Positions 33,751 through 40,413 of a DNA stretch of 45,437 bases are shown one piece after another. The stretch comes from Bacteroidota bacterium (GTDB taxonomy: Bacteria > Bacteroidota > Bacteroidia > Cytophagales > Microscillaceae). The notes under the pieces are model-generated. The model had not been told where the DNA came from. It did no database searches and was given only the letters and a program-made list of their open reading frames with translations. Every line of letters begins with the position of its first letter. The first letter of the stretch is position 1. The position numbers and the translations under genes were made by a program. Where the stretch lies: contig RDXI01000029.1 of the NCBI GenBank assembly GCA_004292795.1, forward strand, positions 1-45,437, read 5' to 3'.

Positions 33751-33834
33751 GGTTGTTTTGTTGGATTTATAAACGAAAATAGCGTATTTTGCGTTATAGT
33801 AGCATATTTACCTTAAAAAAACGTCCTCAAAAAA

Positions 33835-33993
33835 ATGAAAACCGTAACGGTAGAAGAAATATTAGTCGCAGGCGGTACAAAAGCATAGGCTAAAAAGAAT
33901 GACTATCACAATACAGGTAGCAAACTCGCAGGCAAGATAAAGCTAACACCCAAACAATGGCAAAAAACCACTGAACTATTGCTTCAAGACTAA
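33835..33993 (+). pseudogene. Small gene interrupted by an in-frame TAG
   Basis: ATG 33835 opens MKTVTVEEILVAGGTKA, then TAG at 33886-33888. The same frame continues AKKNDYHNTGSKLAGKIKL, then TPKQWQKTTELLLQD, and stops at 33991-33993. The two halves are similar in style and length to one ~52-residue protein, so a point nonsense mutation is likely. Family unknown; its place upstream of an antitoxin-like gene suggests an accessory cassette. Confidence 0.55.
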
Positions 33994-34050
33994 ATTGAAC
34001 TTGTGTGCATGGGGCAGGAATTTTGGAATTAAATTAAAATCAAGTATCTT

Positions 34051-34272
34051 ATGAAAGTAATCCTCGAAAATGCAACAGAACTCTTAGAAGCCTTTGAGCA
34101 GTTGCCATATTTGGAACAACAACAGTTTTTAGTTGCCCTACAGCGTTTGGTGGATAAAGCCACTGCCCAACGCGACTCTTCCCTCAATCCTGAAGACTTT
34201 TTTGGAATATGGGCAGGGCAAAACATAGATGCCACACAATTACGCAAAGAAGCATGGGGCGATAGGACTTAA
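34051..34272 (+). CDS. Antitoxin-like small protein without an evident toxin
   Basis: The 73-residue product has an N-terminal helical part (MKVILENATELLEAFEQLP) and a C-terminal FFGIWAGQNIDATQLRKEAWGDRT. That tail, with an FGIW core then a basic helix, resembles the toxin-binding tail of VapB-type antitoxins. No PIN-domain or RelE gene follows; the next gene is on the other strand. It is probably an orphan antitoxin or remnant of a module. Confidence 0.6.
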   Translation: MKVILENATELLEAFEQLPYLEQQQFLVALQRLVDKATAQRDSSLNPEDFFGIWAGQNIDATQLRKEAWGDRT

Positions 34273-34276
34273 AATA

Positions 34277-34462
34277 TTACCTTATAAAGTTTTTACCCCC
34301 CACCAACGCCTCTTTACTAAAAAAATGCTCTGTAAATTTGTTAGTAAAAGGATTGTAGAACATACATTTTACCTTTTCTTTTGATATTTCCCTGATAACC
34401 AAAGGTTTAAGCGGTGCATCTTTATTATCTCTTATTCCTTTTTTGTCATAGAGGATAGGCAT
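34277..34462 (-). CDS. Small hypothetical protein
   Basis: The 61-residue product (MPILYDKKGIRDNKDAPLKP, then VRCMFYNPF-like KCMFYNPFTNKFTEHFFSKEAL) looks protein-like, with balanced charge and a central aromatic strand. No family is known to me. The start codon at 34462 sits at the edge of a direct repeat, and no promoter element was found for it. It may be real or a fortuitous frame. Confidence 0.4.
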   Translation of the reverse strand: MPILYDKKGIRDNKDAPLKPLVIREISKEKVKCMFYNPFTNKFTEHFFSKEALVGGKNFIR

Positions 34463-34541
34463 TTTTTTGCTTATTCCTATCTTTTTAAAATACAATGTTT
34501 ATCTTTGTAGCAACTTAACAGAAAATTGTATGAAATACGCC
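34462..34541 (+). repeat. Direct repeat copy A (promoter plus first four codons of a restriction-modification gene)
   Basis: 80 bases identical to 35709-35789 except for one T. It contains the promoter element TATCTTTG (34500-34507) and ATG AAA TAC GCC. Together with copy B it brackets the leucine-rich-repeat gene. Confidence 0.95.
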
Positions 34542-34619
34542 AACATACGAGAAGAAGAACTTAAAAATAGATTGCTGTGCAACTCATTCTGATAGTAGGC
34601 AAAGACTTTCGACAAACAA
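34530..34619 (+). pseudogene. Decayed paralogue of the restriction-modification gene 5' end
   Basis: From ATG 34530 it encodes MKYANIREEELKNR, matching MKYAHVPEGELKGK of the gene at 35778. The text then jumps to a segment matching codons about 76-93 of that gene (VQLILIVGK, then after a frameshift TFDKQL, versus VQLILTIGKARTFDKLL), followed by stops. So it has a large internal deletion, a frameshift and a truncation. The sequence divergence says it is an allele-like paralogue rather than a recent copy, although its promoter region is nearly identical. Confidence 0.75.
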
Positions 34620-34649
34620 CTGTAGTTACATTCTATCAACTTGTTCAAT

Positions 34650-35696
34650 ATGAATACAGAATTTGACAATCTTTTGCGCCTACTCGCAAGCACAGATGAG
34701 CCAAATGTGCGTTTGGGACTGCTATTAGCGCGTAACTACACCACAAAGATAGAGGCGCATTTTGGCTATAGCTTGCAAGACTTGGAGGCTTTATTTGATT
34801 TTTTGATGCAATACGAGGCTTGGGATTCTAAAACGGCTTTTTGGGAGATAGAGGTGTTACATTTATCAAGAAAAAATCTTACAGCTTTGCCCAAAGCTAT
34901 TGGATATCTATCAAAATTAAAGTATTTATATTTAGACAATAACCAATTACAAATTATTCATTCTGAAGTAAGTCAATTACAAAATCTAACAAATTTGAAT
35001 TTGGGCAATAATCAACTACAAAGCTTGCCTCCTGAAATAGGGCAATTACAAAATCTAACAAATTTGAATTTGGGCAATAATCAACTACAAAGCTTGCCTC
35101 CTGAAATAGGATTATTACGAAATCTAACAAATTTGGATTTGGGCAATAATCAACTACAAAGCTTGCCCCCTAAAATAGGGCAATTAAGAAATTTAACAAG
35201 GGCATATTGGGCAAATAACGAGCTTCAAACCTTGCCTGCTGAAATAGGAAAACTACAGAAGTTGGCTACGTTAAATGTAGGATACAACAAATTAAAAACT
35301 TTTCCTATAGAAATATGTCAATTAAAAAACTTGTATAGACTTCTTATGTATGGCAATCAACTTAATTGCTTGCCTCCTGAAATAGGGCAATTAAAAAATT
35401 TAGACTATTTGAGTTTAGAGGGCAATCAACTTAAAACTTTGCCTGTTGAAATAGGTAAATTAAAAAAACTGGGTAAATTGTATTTAGAAAACAATGAACT
35501 TCAAACCTTGCCTGCTGAAATAGGGCGATTGAAAAATTTGAACTACTTGTATTTGAGCAACAACCCTTTACAGTCGTTGCCTAAAGAACTTTGTCGCCTC
35601 AAAAGTACAGGCATCTACATTGCTGATACACCTGAAAATATGTATATCCCTGAAAGATTAAAGCAAATGAATACCTTAAGTTATACTGAACGATAA
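34650..35696 (+). CDS. Leucine-rich-repeat protein
   Basis: The 348-residue product has an N-terminal helical region (about 1-65) followed by about eleven 23-residue repeats of the form NLTNLNLGNNQLQSLPPEIGQLQ (shown in part), typical of bacterial LRR domains that form a curved protein-binding surface. It lacks a signal peptide or kinase/ROC domain, so it is probably cytosolic. Neighbouring repeats are almost identical at the DNA level, meaning recent expansion. ATG 34650 is preferred to the TTG at 34641. It lies between two copies of a restriction-modification gene 5' end. Role unknown. Confidence 0.85.
   Translation: MNTEFDNLLRLLASTDEPNVRLGLLLARNYTTKIEAHFGYSLQDLEALFDFLMQYEAWDSKTAFWEIEVLHLSRKNLTALPKAIGYLSKLKYLYLDNNQLQIIHSEVSQLQNLTNLNLGNNQLQSLPPEIGQLQNLTNLNLGNNQLQSLPPEIGLLRNLTNLDLGNNQLQSLPPKIGQLRNLTRAYWANNELQTLPAEIGKLQKLATLNVGYNKLKTFPIEICQLKNLYRLLMYGNQLNCLPPEIGQLKNLDYLSLEGNQLKTLPVEIGKLKKLGKLYLENNELQTLPAEIGRLKNLNYLYLSNNPLQSLPKELCRLKSTGIYIADTPENMYIPERLKQMNTLSYTER
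34974..35180 (+). repeat. Three near-identical 69-bp tandem repeats inside the LRR gene
   Basis: Copies start at 34974, 35043 and 35112. Copies 1 and 2 are essentially identical; copy 3 differs at a few positions. The period equals one 23-residue LRR unit, so copy-number changes would stay in frame. Confidence 0.92.
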
Positions 35697-35708
35697 AAAG
35701 CAGGCAAG

Positions 35709-35789
35709 TTTTTTTGCTTATTCCTATCTTTTTTAAAATACAATGTTTATCTTTGTAGCAACTTAACAGAAAATTGTATGAAATACGCC
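35709..35789 (+). repeat. Direct repeat copy B
   Basis: Partner of 34462-34541. It holds the promoter and first codons of the nearly complete restriction-modification gene. Confidence 0.95.
35748..35755 (+). promoter_or_regulatory. -7 promoter element for the restriction-modification gene
   Basis: TATCTTTG matches TAnnTTTG, 22 bases before ATG 35778. It is duplicated at 34500-34507. Confidence 0.65.
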
Positions 35790-36314
35790 CATGTACCAGA
35801 AGGTGAACTAAAGGGTAAAGTAGCTAAAGACTACTTCGAAGGTTTTGATGCTACGAAAGAGTTAGGCAAAATAGACTTTTGTGTCTCCTTGCCTACCAAA
35901 ACACATACACCTGAAGGACTTCCTTTAGAGGAGGTTGTTGAAACGCAGTCTTTGCTTTGGGCAGAAGCAAAAAAAGGCATTGCGGACATTTATAGCCCTA
36001 TAGTCCAACTTATACTCACTATAGGCAAGGCACGAACTTTCGACAAACTATTGCCTCCCCCTTTTTTGGGCGTGTTTGATGCTGAAAAGATAGCTTTCCT
36101 GCCTTACAACGAAATACAAGAAATCTTTTATCAAAACGATTTTAATTGGAATGTAACGCCATCGAACCACGAAACAAAGGAATTTAAGCAGGTGTATGAC
36201 ATGACAAAAAGCACGATTGACACCTATTTATTGCTTTTTACCTTTGGAAAAGATGACAAAGAATACTTTTACTTAATATTATCTTCATTCGCCCCTATTT
36301 TATTATTAAGATGA
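35778..36314 (+). CDS. N-terminal part of a type IIG restriction-modification enzyme (probable nuclease domain)
   Basis: 178 residues before a TGA (36312-36314). LLWAEAKKG with Glu63-x-Lys65 fits the second half of a PD-(D/E)xK nuclease motif. SIVQLILTIGKARTFDKLLPP-like text (IVQLILTIGKARTFDKLLPP) matches what I recall of large single-chain type II enzymes of Bacteroidota and Helicobacter. After FGKDDKEYF the residues (YLILSSFAPILLLR) no longer look like the family. Reading frame continues unchanged into the methylase part after the TGA, so this is one gene broken by a stop, with an apparent loss of about 70 residues at the junction. Could be expressed as a short nuclease fragment or be dead. 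Confidence 0.75.
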   Translation: MKYAHVPEGELKGKVAKDYFEGFDATKELGKIDFCVSLPTKTHTPEGLPLEEVVETQSLLWAEAKKGIADIYSPIVQLILTIGKARTFDKLLPPPFLGVFDAEKIAFLPYNEIQEIFYQNDFNWNVTPSNHETKEFKQVYDMTKSTIDTYLLLFTFGKDDKEYFYLILSSFAPILLLR

Positions 36315-36323
36315 TTATTATAT

Positions 36324-38153
36324 TTGCTCTCGCATGAAAACGAAACGCTGAAAGACAAACTCTATGTACTTTTGCGCAAAAATGAGTACGAATTAGACCG
36401 AAAACTTGACGAAATGGGTATGTTCAACCCACGAAAAGCCTATTTTTTGGACAAACAAAAGGCGCATCAGCGATTTTGGAACAAATACGAAAGACCTCCG
36501 AAAGAGGAATATTGGGACTACATCGTGGGTAGGCGAGATTTGCTTGTGCCTCAAGACATACGAGAGCGCAAAGGGAGCTTTTTCACGCCTCAAATCTGGG
36601 TGGAACTTTCCCAAAAATATTTGGCTGATGTCTTGGGCGAAGATTGGCAAGATGAATACTACATTTGGGACTGTGCCGCAGGTACAGGCAATTTGCTTGC
36701 AGGGCTTACGAACAAGCGTAGAATTTGGGCTTCTACCCTCGACAGGCAAGACGTGGACGTGATGCATGACCGCATCAAAAACGGCGCGAACCTATTGGAA
36801 GACCGCGTTTTCCAATTTGACTTCTTGAATGACGATTTTTCTAAATTGCCTAAAAGTCTACAAAATATCATAAATGATACTGAAAAAAGAAAAAAACTTA
36901 TTATTTATATCAATCCACCTTATGCAGAGCATGGAAGCAGGGCTACCATAAACGCACAAGGAGAGCATAAAGCAAGCGTAGCAACTGCAAGCAAAGTTCA
37001 TGAGAACTTTCAAGGCATAGTAGGTACTGCGACTCGTGAACTCTTTGCTCAATTTTTCTTGCGTGTTTACAAAGACATACCAGAAGCCATATTAGCCTCC
37101 TTTAGCACTATGAAGTTTGTAAATTCTCAAAATTTTTTGAAATTTCGCCAATATTTTAAGGCAGACTACAAAAAAGGTTTTATTTGCAAAGCCAATAGCT
37201 TCGATAATGTAAAAGGGAAATTTCCTATAGCTTTTTCGATATGGGACTTGTCTAACAAAAAAGACATTGATAGCATTGAAACCGACATAGCTTTGAATAA
37301 CGTGAACCGTACTATGGCTTGGTTAGAAGGAAAAAAGGTATTTTATTCTTTTGGGGCAAATGATTTTATAAGTAGTTGGTTACGTTTGTTTTATGATAAA
37401 AAGAACGCTGAAATAGGCTATTTGATACTGCCAGGGGTTGATATGCAACAACAAAATGGAGTATATATAACTTCACGACCAACAGAAAGCGATATCGAGC
37501 AACACAAAACAACCACCATTACCCAAAATAACATTGTGCAAATGTTGATATATTTGTCTGTTAGGCATTGTGTAGAACCTGATTGGACAAATAACCGCGA
37601 CCAATTTTTATTCCCCAATGGAAACTGGGAAACTGACACAGAATTTCAAAGCGATTGTATCGCTTATGCACTATTTCATGGGCAAAACAAAATTAGCGCA
37701 AGCGAGGGTACAAATCATTGGATTCCTTTTACTGAAGATGAAGTAGATGCACGAGATAATTTTGATAGTAATTTTATGTCGGACTTCATAGCAGGCAAGC
37801 TCAAAAACGATAAAGATATAGCATTATTTGAAAAAGACAAACCCATGCGCCAAACGCCTTTAGTGTTCTCGCCTGAAGCACAAGCCGTATTTGAGGCAGG
37901 CAAGGCACTTTGGGCATATTATCACACTACCATTTACAACTTTCCGATTTTGGGCGGTCAAAAATGGACAGTCAATGCTTCCCTTTACGACATCAAAGAA
38001 TACTTTCAAGCCCGCAATGAAAAAGGCAAAATGAACAACAAGAGTGCAGACGAAACTTATACAGCTTTGATAGGCACTTTGCGCGAGAAACTGAAAGAGT
38101 TGGCAAAGAAAATAGAGCCAAAAGTGTATGAATATGGTTTTTTGAAGGCATAG
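36324..38153 (+). CDS. C-terminal methyltransferase part of the split type IIG restriction-modification enzyme
   Basis: 609 residues in the same frame as the preceding fragment, separated from it only by the TGA and three codons. Motif X KGSFFTP (83-89), SAM-binding motif I DCAAGTGNLL (116-125) and catalytic motif IV NPPY (197-200) mark an adenine-N6 DNA methyltransferase. The rest (EKDKPMRQTPLVFSPEAQAV ... and WTVNASLYDIKEYF) would be the target-recognition region. All catalytic motifs are intact. No good start codon exists near its beginning: TTG 36324 is weak, and the first ATG is near 36417, before motif X. It may be silent, made by reinitiation, or by stop-codon read-through. Confidence 0.85.
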   Translation: MLSHENETLKDKLYVLLRKNEYELDRKLDEMGMFNPRKAYFLDKQKAHQRFWNKYERPPKEEYWDYIVGRRDLLVPQDIRERKGSFFTPQIWVELSQKYLADVLGEDWQDEYYIWDCAAGTGNLLAGLTNKRRIWASTLDRQDVDVMHDRIKNGANLLEDRVFQFDFLNDDFSKLPKSLQNIINDTEKRKKLIIYINPPYAEHGSRATINAQGEHKASVATASKVHENFQGIVGTATRELFAQFFLRVYKDIPEAILASFSTMKFVNSQNFLKFRQYFKADYKKGFICKANSFDNVKGKFPIAFSIWDLSNKKDIDSIETDIALNNVNRTMAWLEGKKVFYSFGANDFISSWLRLFYDKKNAEIGYLILPGVDMQQQNGVYITSRPTESDIEQHKTTTITQNNIVQMLIYLSVRHCVEPDWTNNRDQFLFPNGNWETDTEFQSDCIAYALFHGQNKISASEGTNHWIPFTEDEVDARDNFDSNFMSDFIAGKLKNDKDIALFEKDKPMRQTPLVFSPEAQAVFEAGKALWAYYHTTIYNFPILGGQKWTVNASLYDIKEYFQARNEKGKMNNKSADETYTALIGTLREKLKELAKKIEPKVYEYGFLKA

Positions 38154-38175
38154 GAAAACGATTTTCTTGAAAACA

Positions 38176-38226
38176 ACAAAAAAAGACTTGCCTATGTAGG
38201 CAAGCCTTTTGCATTTTGGCATTTTT
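38176..38226 (+). terminator. Hairpin element copy 1 (inverted CTTGCCTA pair)
   Basis: GACTTGCCTA and TAGGCAAGCC fold with a short loop, followed by CCTTTTGCATTTTGGCATTTTTT. About 50 bases are shared with 38646-38697. It probably ends the methyltransferase transcript on the + strand, although the T tract is stronger in the reverse direction. Confidence 0.65.
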
Positions 38227-38313
38227 TGCGCCTTTAAAATTAGTTTTTGGTTGTGGGTAGGCAAGGCAATAAATTTTCTTTGGAGGCGTTTCGATAGAAA
38301 TATAGCTACATTT

Positions 38314-38556
38314 ATGAGTACCAACATTCTTGTTTTGAAAAATAACCTGCATACTTTGATAGATACTTTGGAAGATGGCGAAGTGCTATCAGAAGTTACG
38401 CTTATGTTAGAAAACTATCTACAGCATCAACATGGGTTATCCGATTGGGAGCAACAAAAAATACAAAAAGGCTTACAATCCCTTGAAAATGAACCTGTTG
38501 TATCACATCAAACTATACTCGAACAACTACATAAATATCCTCAACTTCTCATGTAA
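38314..38556 (+). CDS. Antitoxin-like small protein, apparently solitary
   Basis: The 80-residue product (MSTNILVLKNNLHTLIDTLE ... LSDWEQQKIQKGLQSLENEPVV ... ILEQLHKYPQLLM in parts) matches the layout of addiction-module antitoxins of RelE-type toxins: helical N-terminus, then an I-x-x-G-L-x-x-x-E-x-x-x-x-V-S-H pattern. ATG 38314 is chosen because the upstream residues are random and cross the terminator. No toxin frame follows before the hairpin at 38646. The gene is bracketed by the duplicated hairpin elements. Confidence 0.65.
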   Translation: MSTNILVLKNNLHTLIDTLEDGEVLSEVTLMLENYLQHQHGLSDWEQQKIQKGLQSLENEPVVSHQTILEQLHKYPQLLM

Positions 38557-38645
38557 GTCTATATTACAAAGTATTAGCATTGCAAATATTGTCAAAATCC
38601 AAATGCTTTGGAAACTAAAATTGAGTAAAACAACTTCAACACAAC

Positions 38646-38697
38646 CACAAAAAAGACTTGCCTACACAGGCAAGCCTTTTGCATTTTGGCATATTTT
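38646..38697 (-). terminator. Hairpin element copy 2, terminator of the DegP-type protease gene
   Basis: Near-identical to 38176-38226 (differences in the 4-base loop and the 3' T run). On the minus strand GGCTTGCCTGTGTAGGCAAGTC is followed by TTTTTT just past the degP stop. So the same module serves as terminator in the minus orientation. Confidence 0.8.
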
Positions 38698-38703
38698 TAA
38701 TTT

Positions 38704-40221
38704 TTATTGCATGAAGCCATACGAGAACTCGCCTTGCTCGTTGGGATACACACCCGAAATCACGACACTTCCTTTAGACTTATTCAATTTTTCTGTAAAA
38801 TCTTCTACTGATTTGATAGGTTCGTCATTGATAGACGTTATCACAAAACCCTCTTGCATACCTGTACGGCGAAGTTTGCCTTGTCCTAAGCGCGTTACTT
38901 TCACGCCACCACGCACACGAAGTTTGCCTTTTTCTTGTGCCGAGAGTTCAGCCAATTCCACACCCAAACCGCGCAAGGTTTCATTGTCTTTGCGAGCTGT
39001 AAGGTTCGTGCTTCCATCTTTTGCTTTGAGTGTAACCTCTACATTTCGGCGCGAGCCATTGCGATAAAGCTCCAATTTTACTTTGTCGTTGGGGCGGAAA
39101 CGCGCTACTTCTTCGAGCAATTCAGGTCCCGATTTAATGCGCTTGCCATTCATACCCACAATAACATCACCCGCTTGTACGCCAGCCAATTTTGCCCCGC
39201 CATCAGGCGTAACGTCCTGCACATACACGCCTTCGCTAATGCCTTCGATGCCTTTTTCGCTCGCTATTTTGCTGTTAAATTCTGGTAAGTAGCTAAGTCC
39301 CAAATAACCACGTTGGATAGAGCCGTATTCCATCAAGTCACGGATAACCTTCTTCACAATGTTCGAAGGCACTGCAAACGAATAGCCCGAAAAAGAGCCT
39401 GTTTGCGTAGCAATGGCAGTGTTGATGCCTATTAGCTCGCCTGCTGTGTTGATGAGTGCGCCTCCGCTGTTCCCTGGGTTTACAGCCGCGTCAGTTTGTA
39501 TAAATGCCTCTATAGCCTCGCCTGCCGAATTGCCACGCAAAAGGTCGATATTGCGTGCTTTCGCGCTTATGATGCCCGCCGTAACGGTGGACTCCAAGTT
39601 GAAAGGATTGCCTACAGCCAATACCCACTCGCCTACTTTCAGGTCGTCAGAATTGCCGAAAGGAATGGCAGGCAAGTTTTTTTCGTTTATTTTGATAACC
39701 GCAAGGTCTGTCGAGGGCGCAGTGCCTACTACTTCTGCCTTGTAAGAGCGTTTGTCGTTCAATACCACTTCTATCTCACTTGCGTTGTCTATCACGTGAT
39801 TGTTCGTTACGATATAGCCGTCTGCACTCACAATAACGCCTGAACCCGAACTTTGCGGAGCTTGGCGAGGCGCACCATTTCCGCCTCCTTGTTGCCAACC
39901 ATTGAAGTCATCGCCAAAAAATTCTTTGAACAAATCGGGAACGTCCCTGCGTTGATTGCGTTGTGTATTGCTTTGGCGCGTGCTTCCTTGCGTGGTCGTG
40001 ATGTGAACGACCATAGGCGTTGCTTTGCTTGCGGCTTCGGTGAAGTCAATGGGTGCGCCTGCTATTCCTTTTTTAGCGAATTGTGCAAGAGGTGTTTTTT
40101 TGCCATTGGCTTCTTGAAACACCACTTCCTTGCGGTCAAAGCCTGCCAAACGATACACGAAGATAGTGCTAAGGCTCGTAAAGAGCGCGACAAGCACCAA
40201 AGGAACATAATTTGTTTTCAT
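38704..40221 (-). CDS. degP: DegP/HtrA-family periplasmic serine protease
   Basis: The 505-residue product has an N-terminal membrane anchor or signal (YVPLVLVALFTSLSTIFVY), a trypsin-like domain with the triad His142 (TNNHVID), Asp172 (STDLAVIKI) and Ser252 (NPGNSGGAL), and two PDZ domains (about 300-400 and 410-500). It degrades or refolds damaged envelope proteins. A Gln/Gly/Asn-rich loop (about 78-125) corresponds to the LA loop. DegP versus DegQ cannot be settled. Monocistronic. Confidence 0.94.
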   Translation of the reverse strand: MKTNYVPLVLVALFTSLSTIFVYRLAGFDRKEVVFQEANGKKTPLAQFAKKGIAGAPIDFTEAASKATPMVVHITTTQGSTRQSNTQRNQRRDVPDLFKEFFGDDFNGWQQGGGNGAPRQAPQSSGSGVIVSADGYIVTNNHVIDNASEIEVVLNDKRSYKAEVVGTAPSTDLAVIKINEKNLPAIPFGNSDDLKVGEWVLAVGNPFNLESTVTAGIISAKARNIDLLRGNSAGEAIEAFIQTDAAVNPGNSGGALINTAGELIGINTAIATQTGSFSGYSFAVPSNIVKKVIRDLMEYGSIQRGYLGLSYLPEFNSKIASEKGIEGISEGVYVQDVTPDGGAKLAGVQAGDVIVGMNGKRIKSGPELLEEVARFRPNDKVKLELYRNGSRRNVEVTLKAKDGSTNLTARKDNETLRGLGVELAELSAQEKGKLRVRGGVKVTRLGQGKLRRTGMQEGFVITSINDEPIKSVEDFTEKLNKSKGSVVISGVYPNEQGEFSYGFMQ

Positions 40222-40413
40222 ATCTGGAATGATGTAATTACGTTATTTGTTTTGGTATATAAACAGCAAAAAGCCCTCACAAGTTGTATTCCAAACTGTT
40301 TTATGGCAGTTTTTTAACGAAAATTAACGAAAAACTGTCAAGTTGGCAGGCAAGGCTTGCCTACGCACTGAAGAAAAATCAGATACCACAATTTTTGTGT
40401 TGCAAAATTTGCG

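Noticed and set aside
35778-38153. Two independent genes (nuclease and methylase) in an operon
   Set aside because: They share one reading frame with no good start codon for the second, and the known family is a single chain, so a broken single gene is more likely.
38432-39067. 211-codon frame crossing the terminator and antisense to degP
   Set aside because: It overlaps two supported genes and a terminator, and its residues look random.
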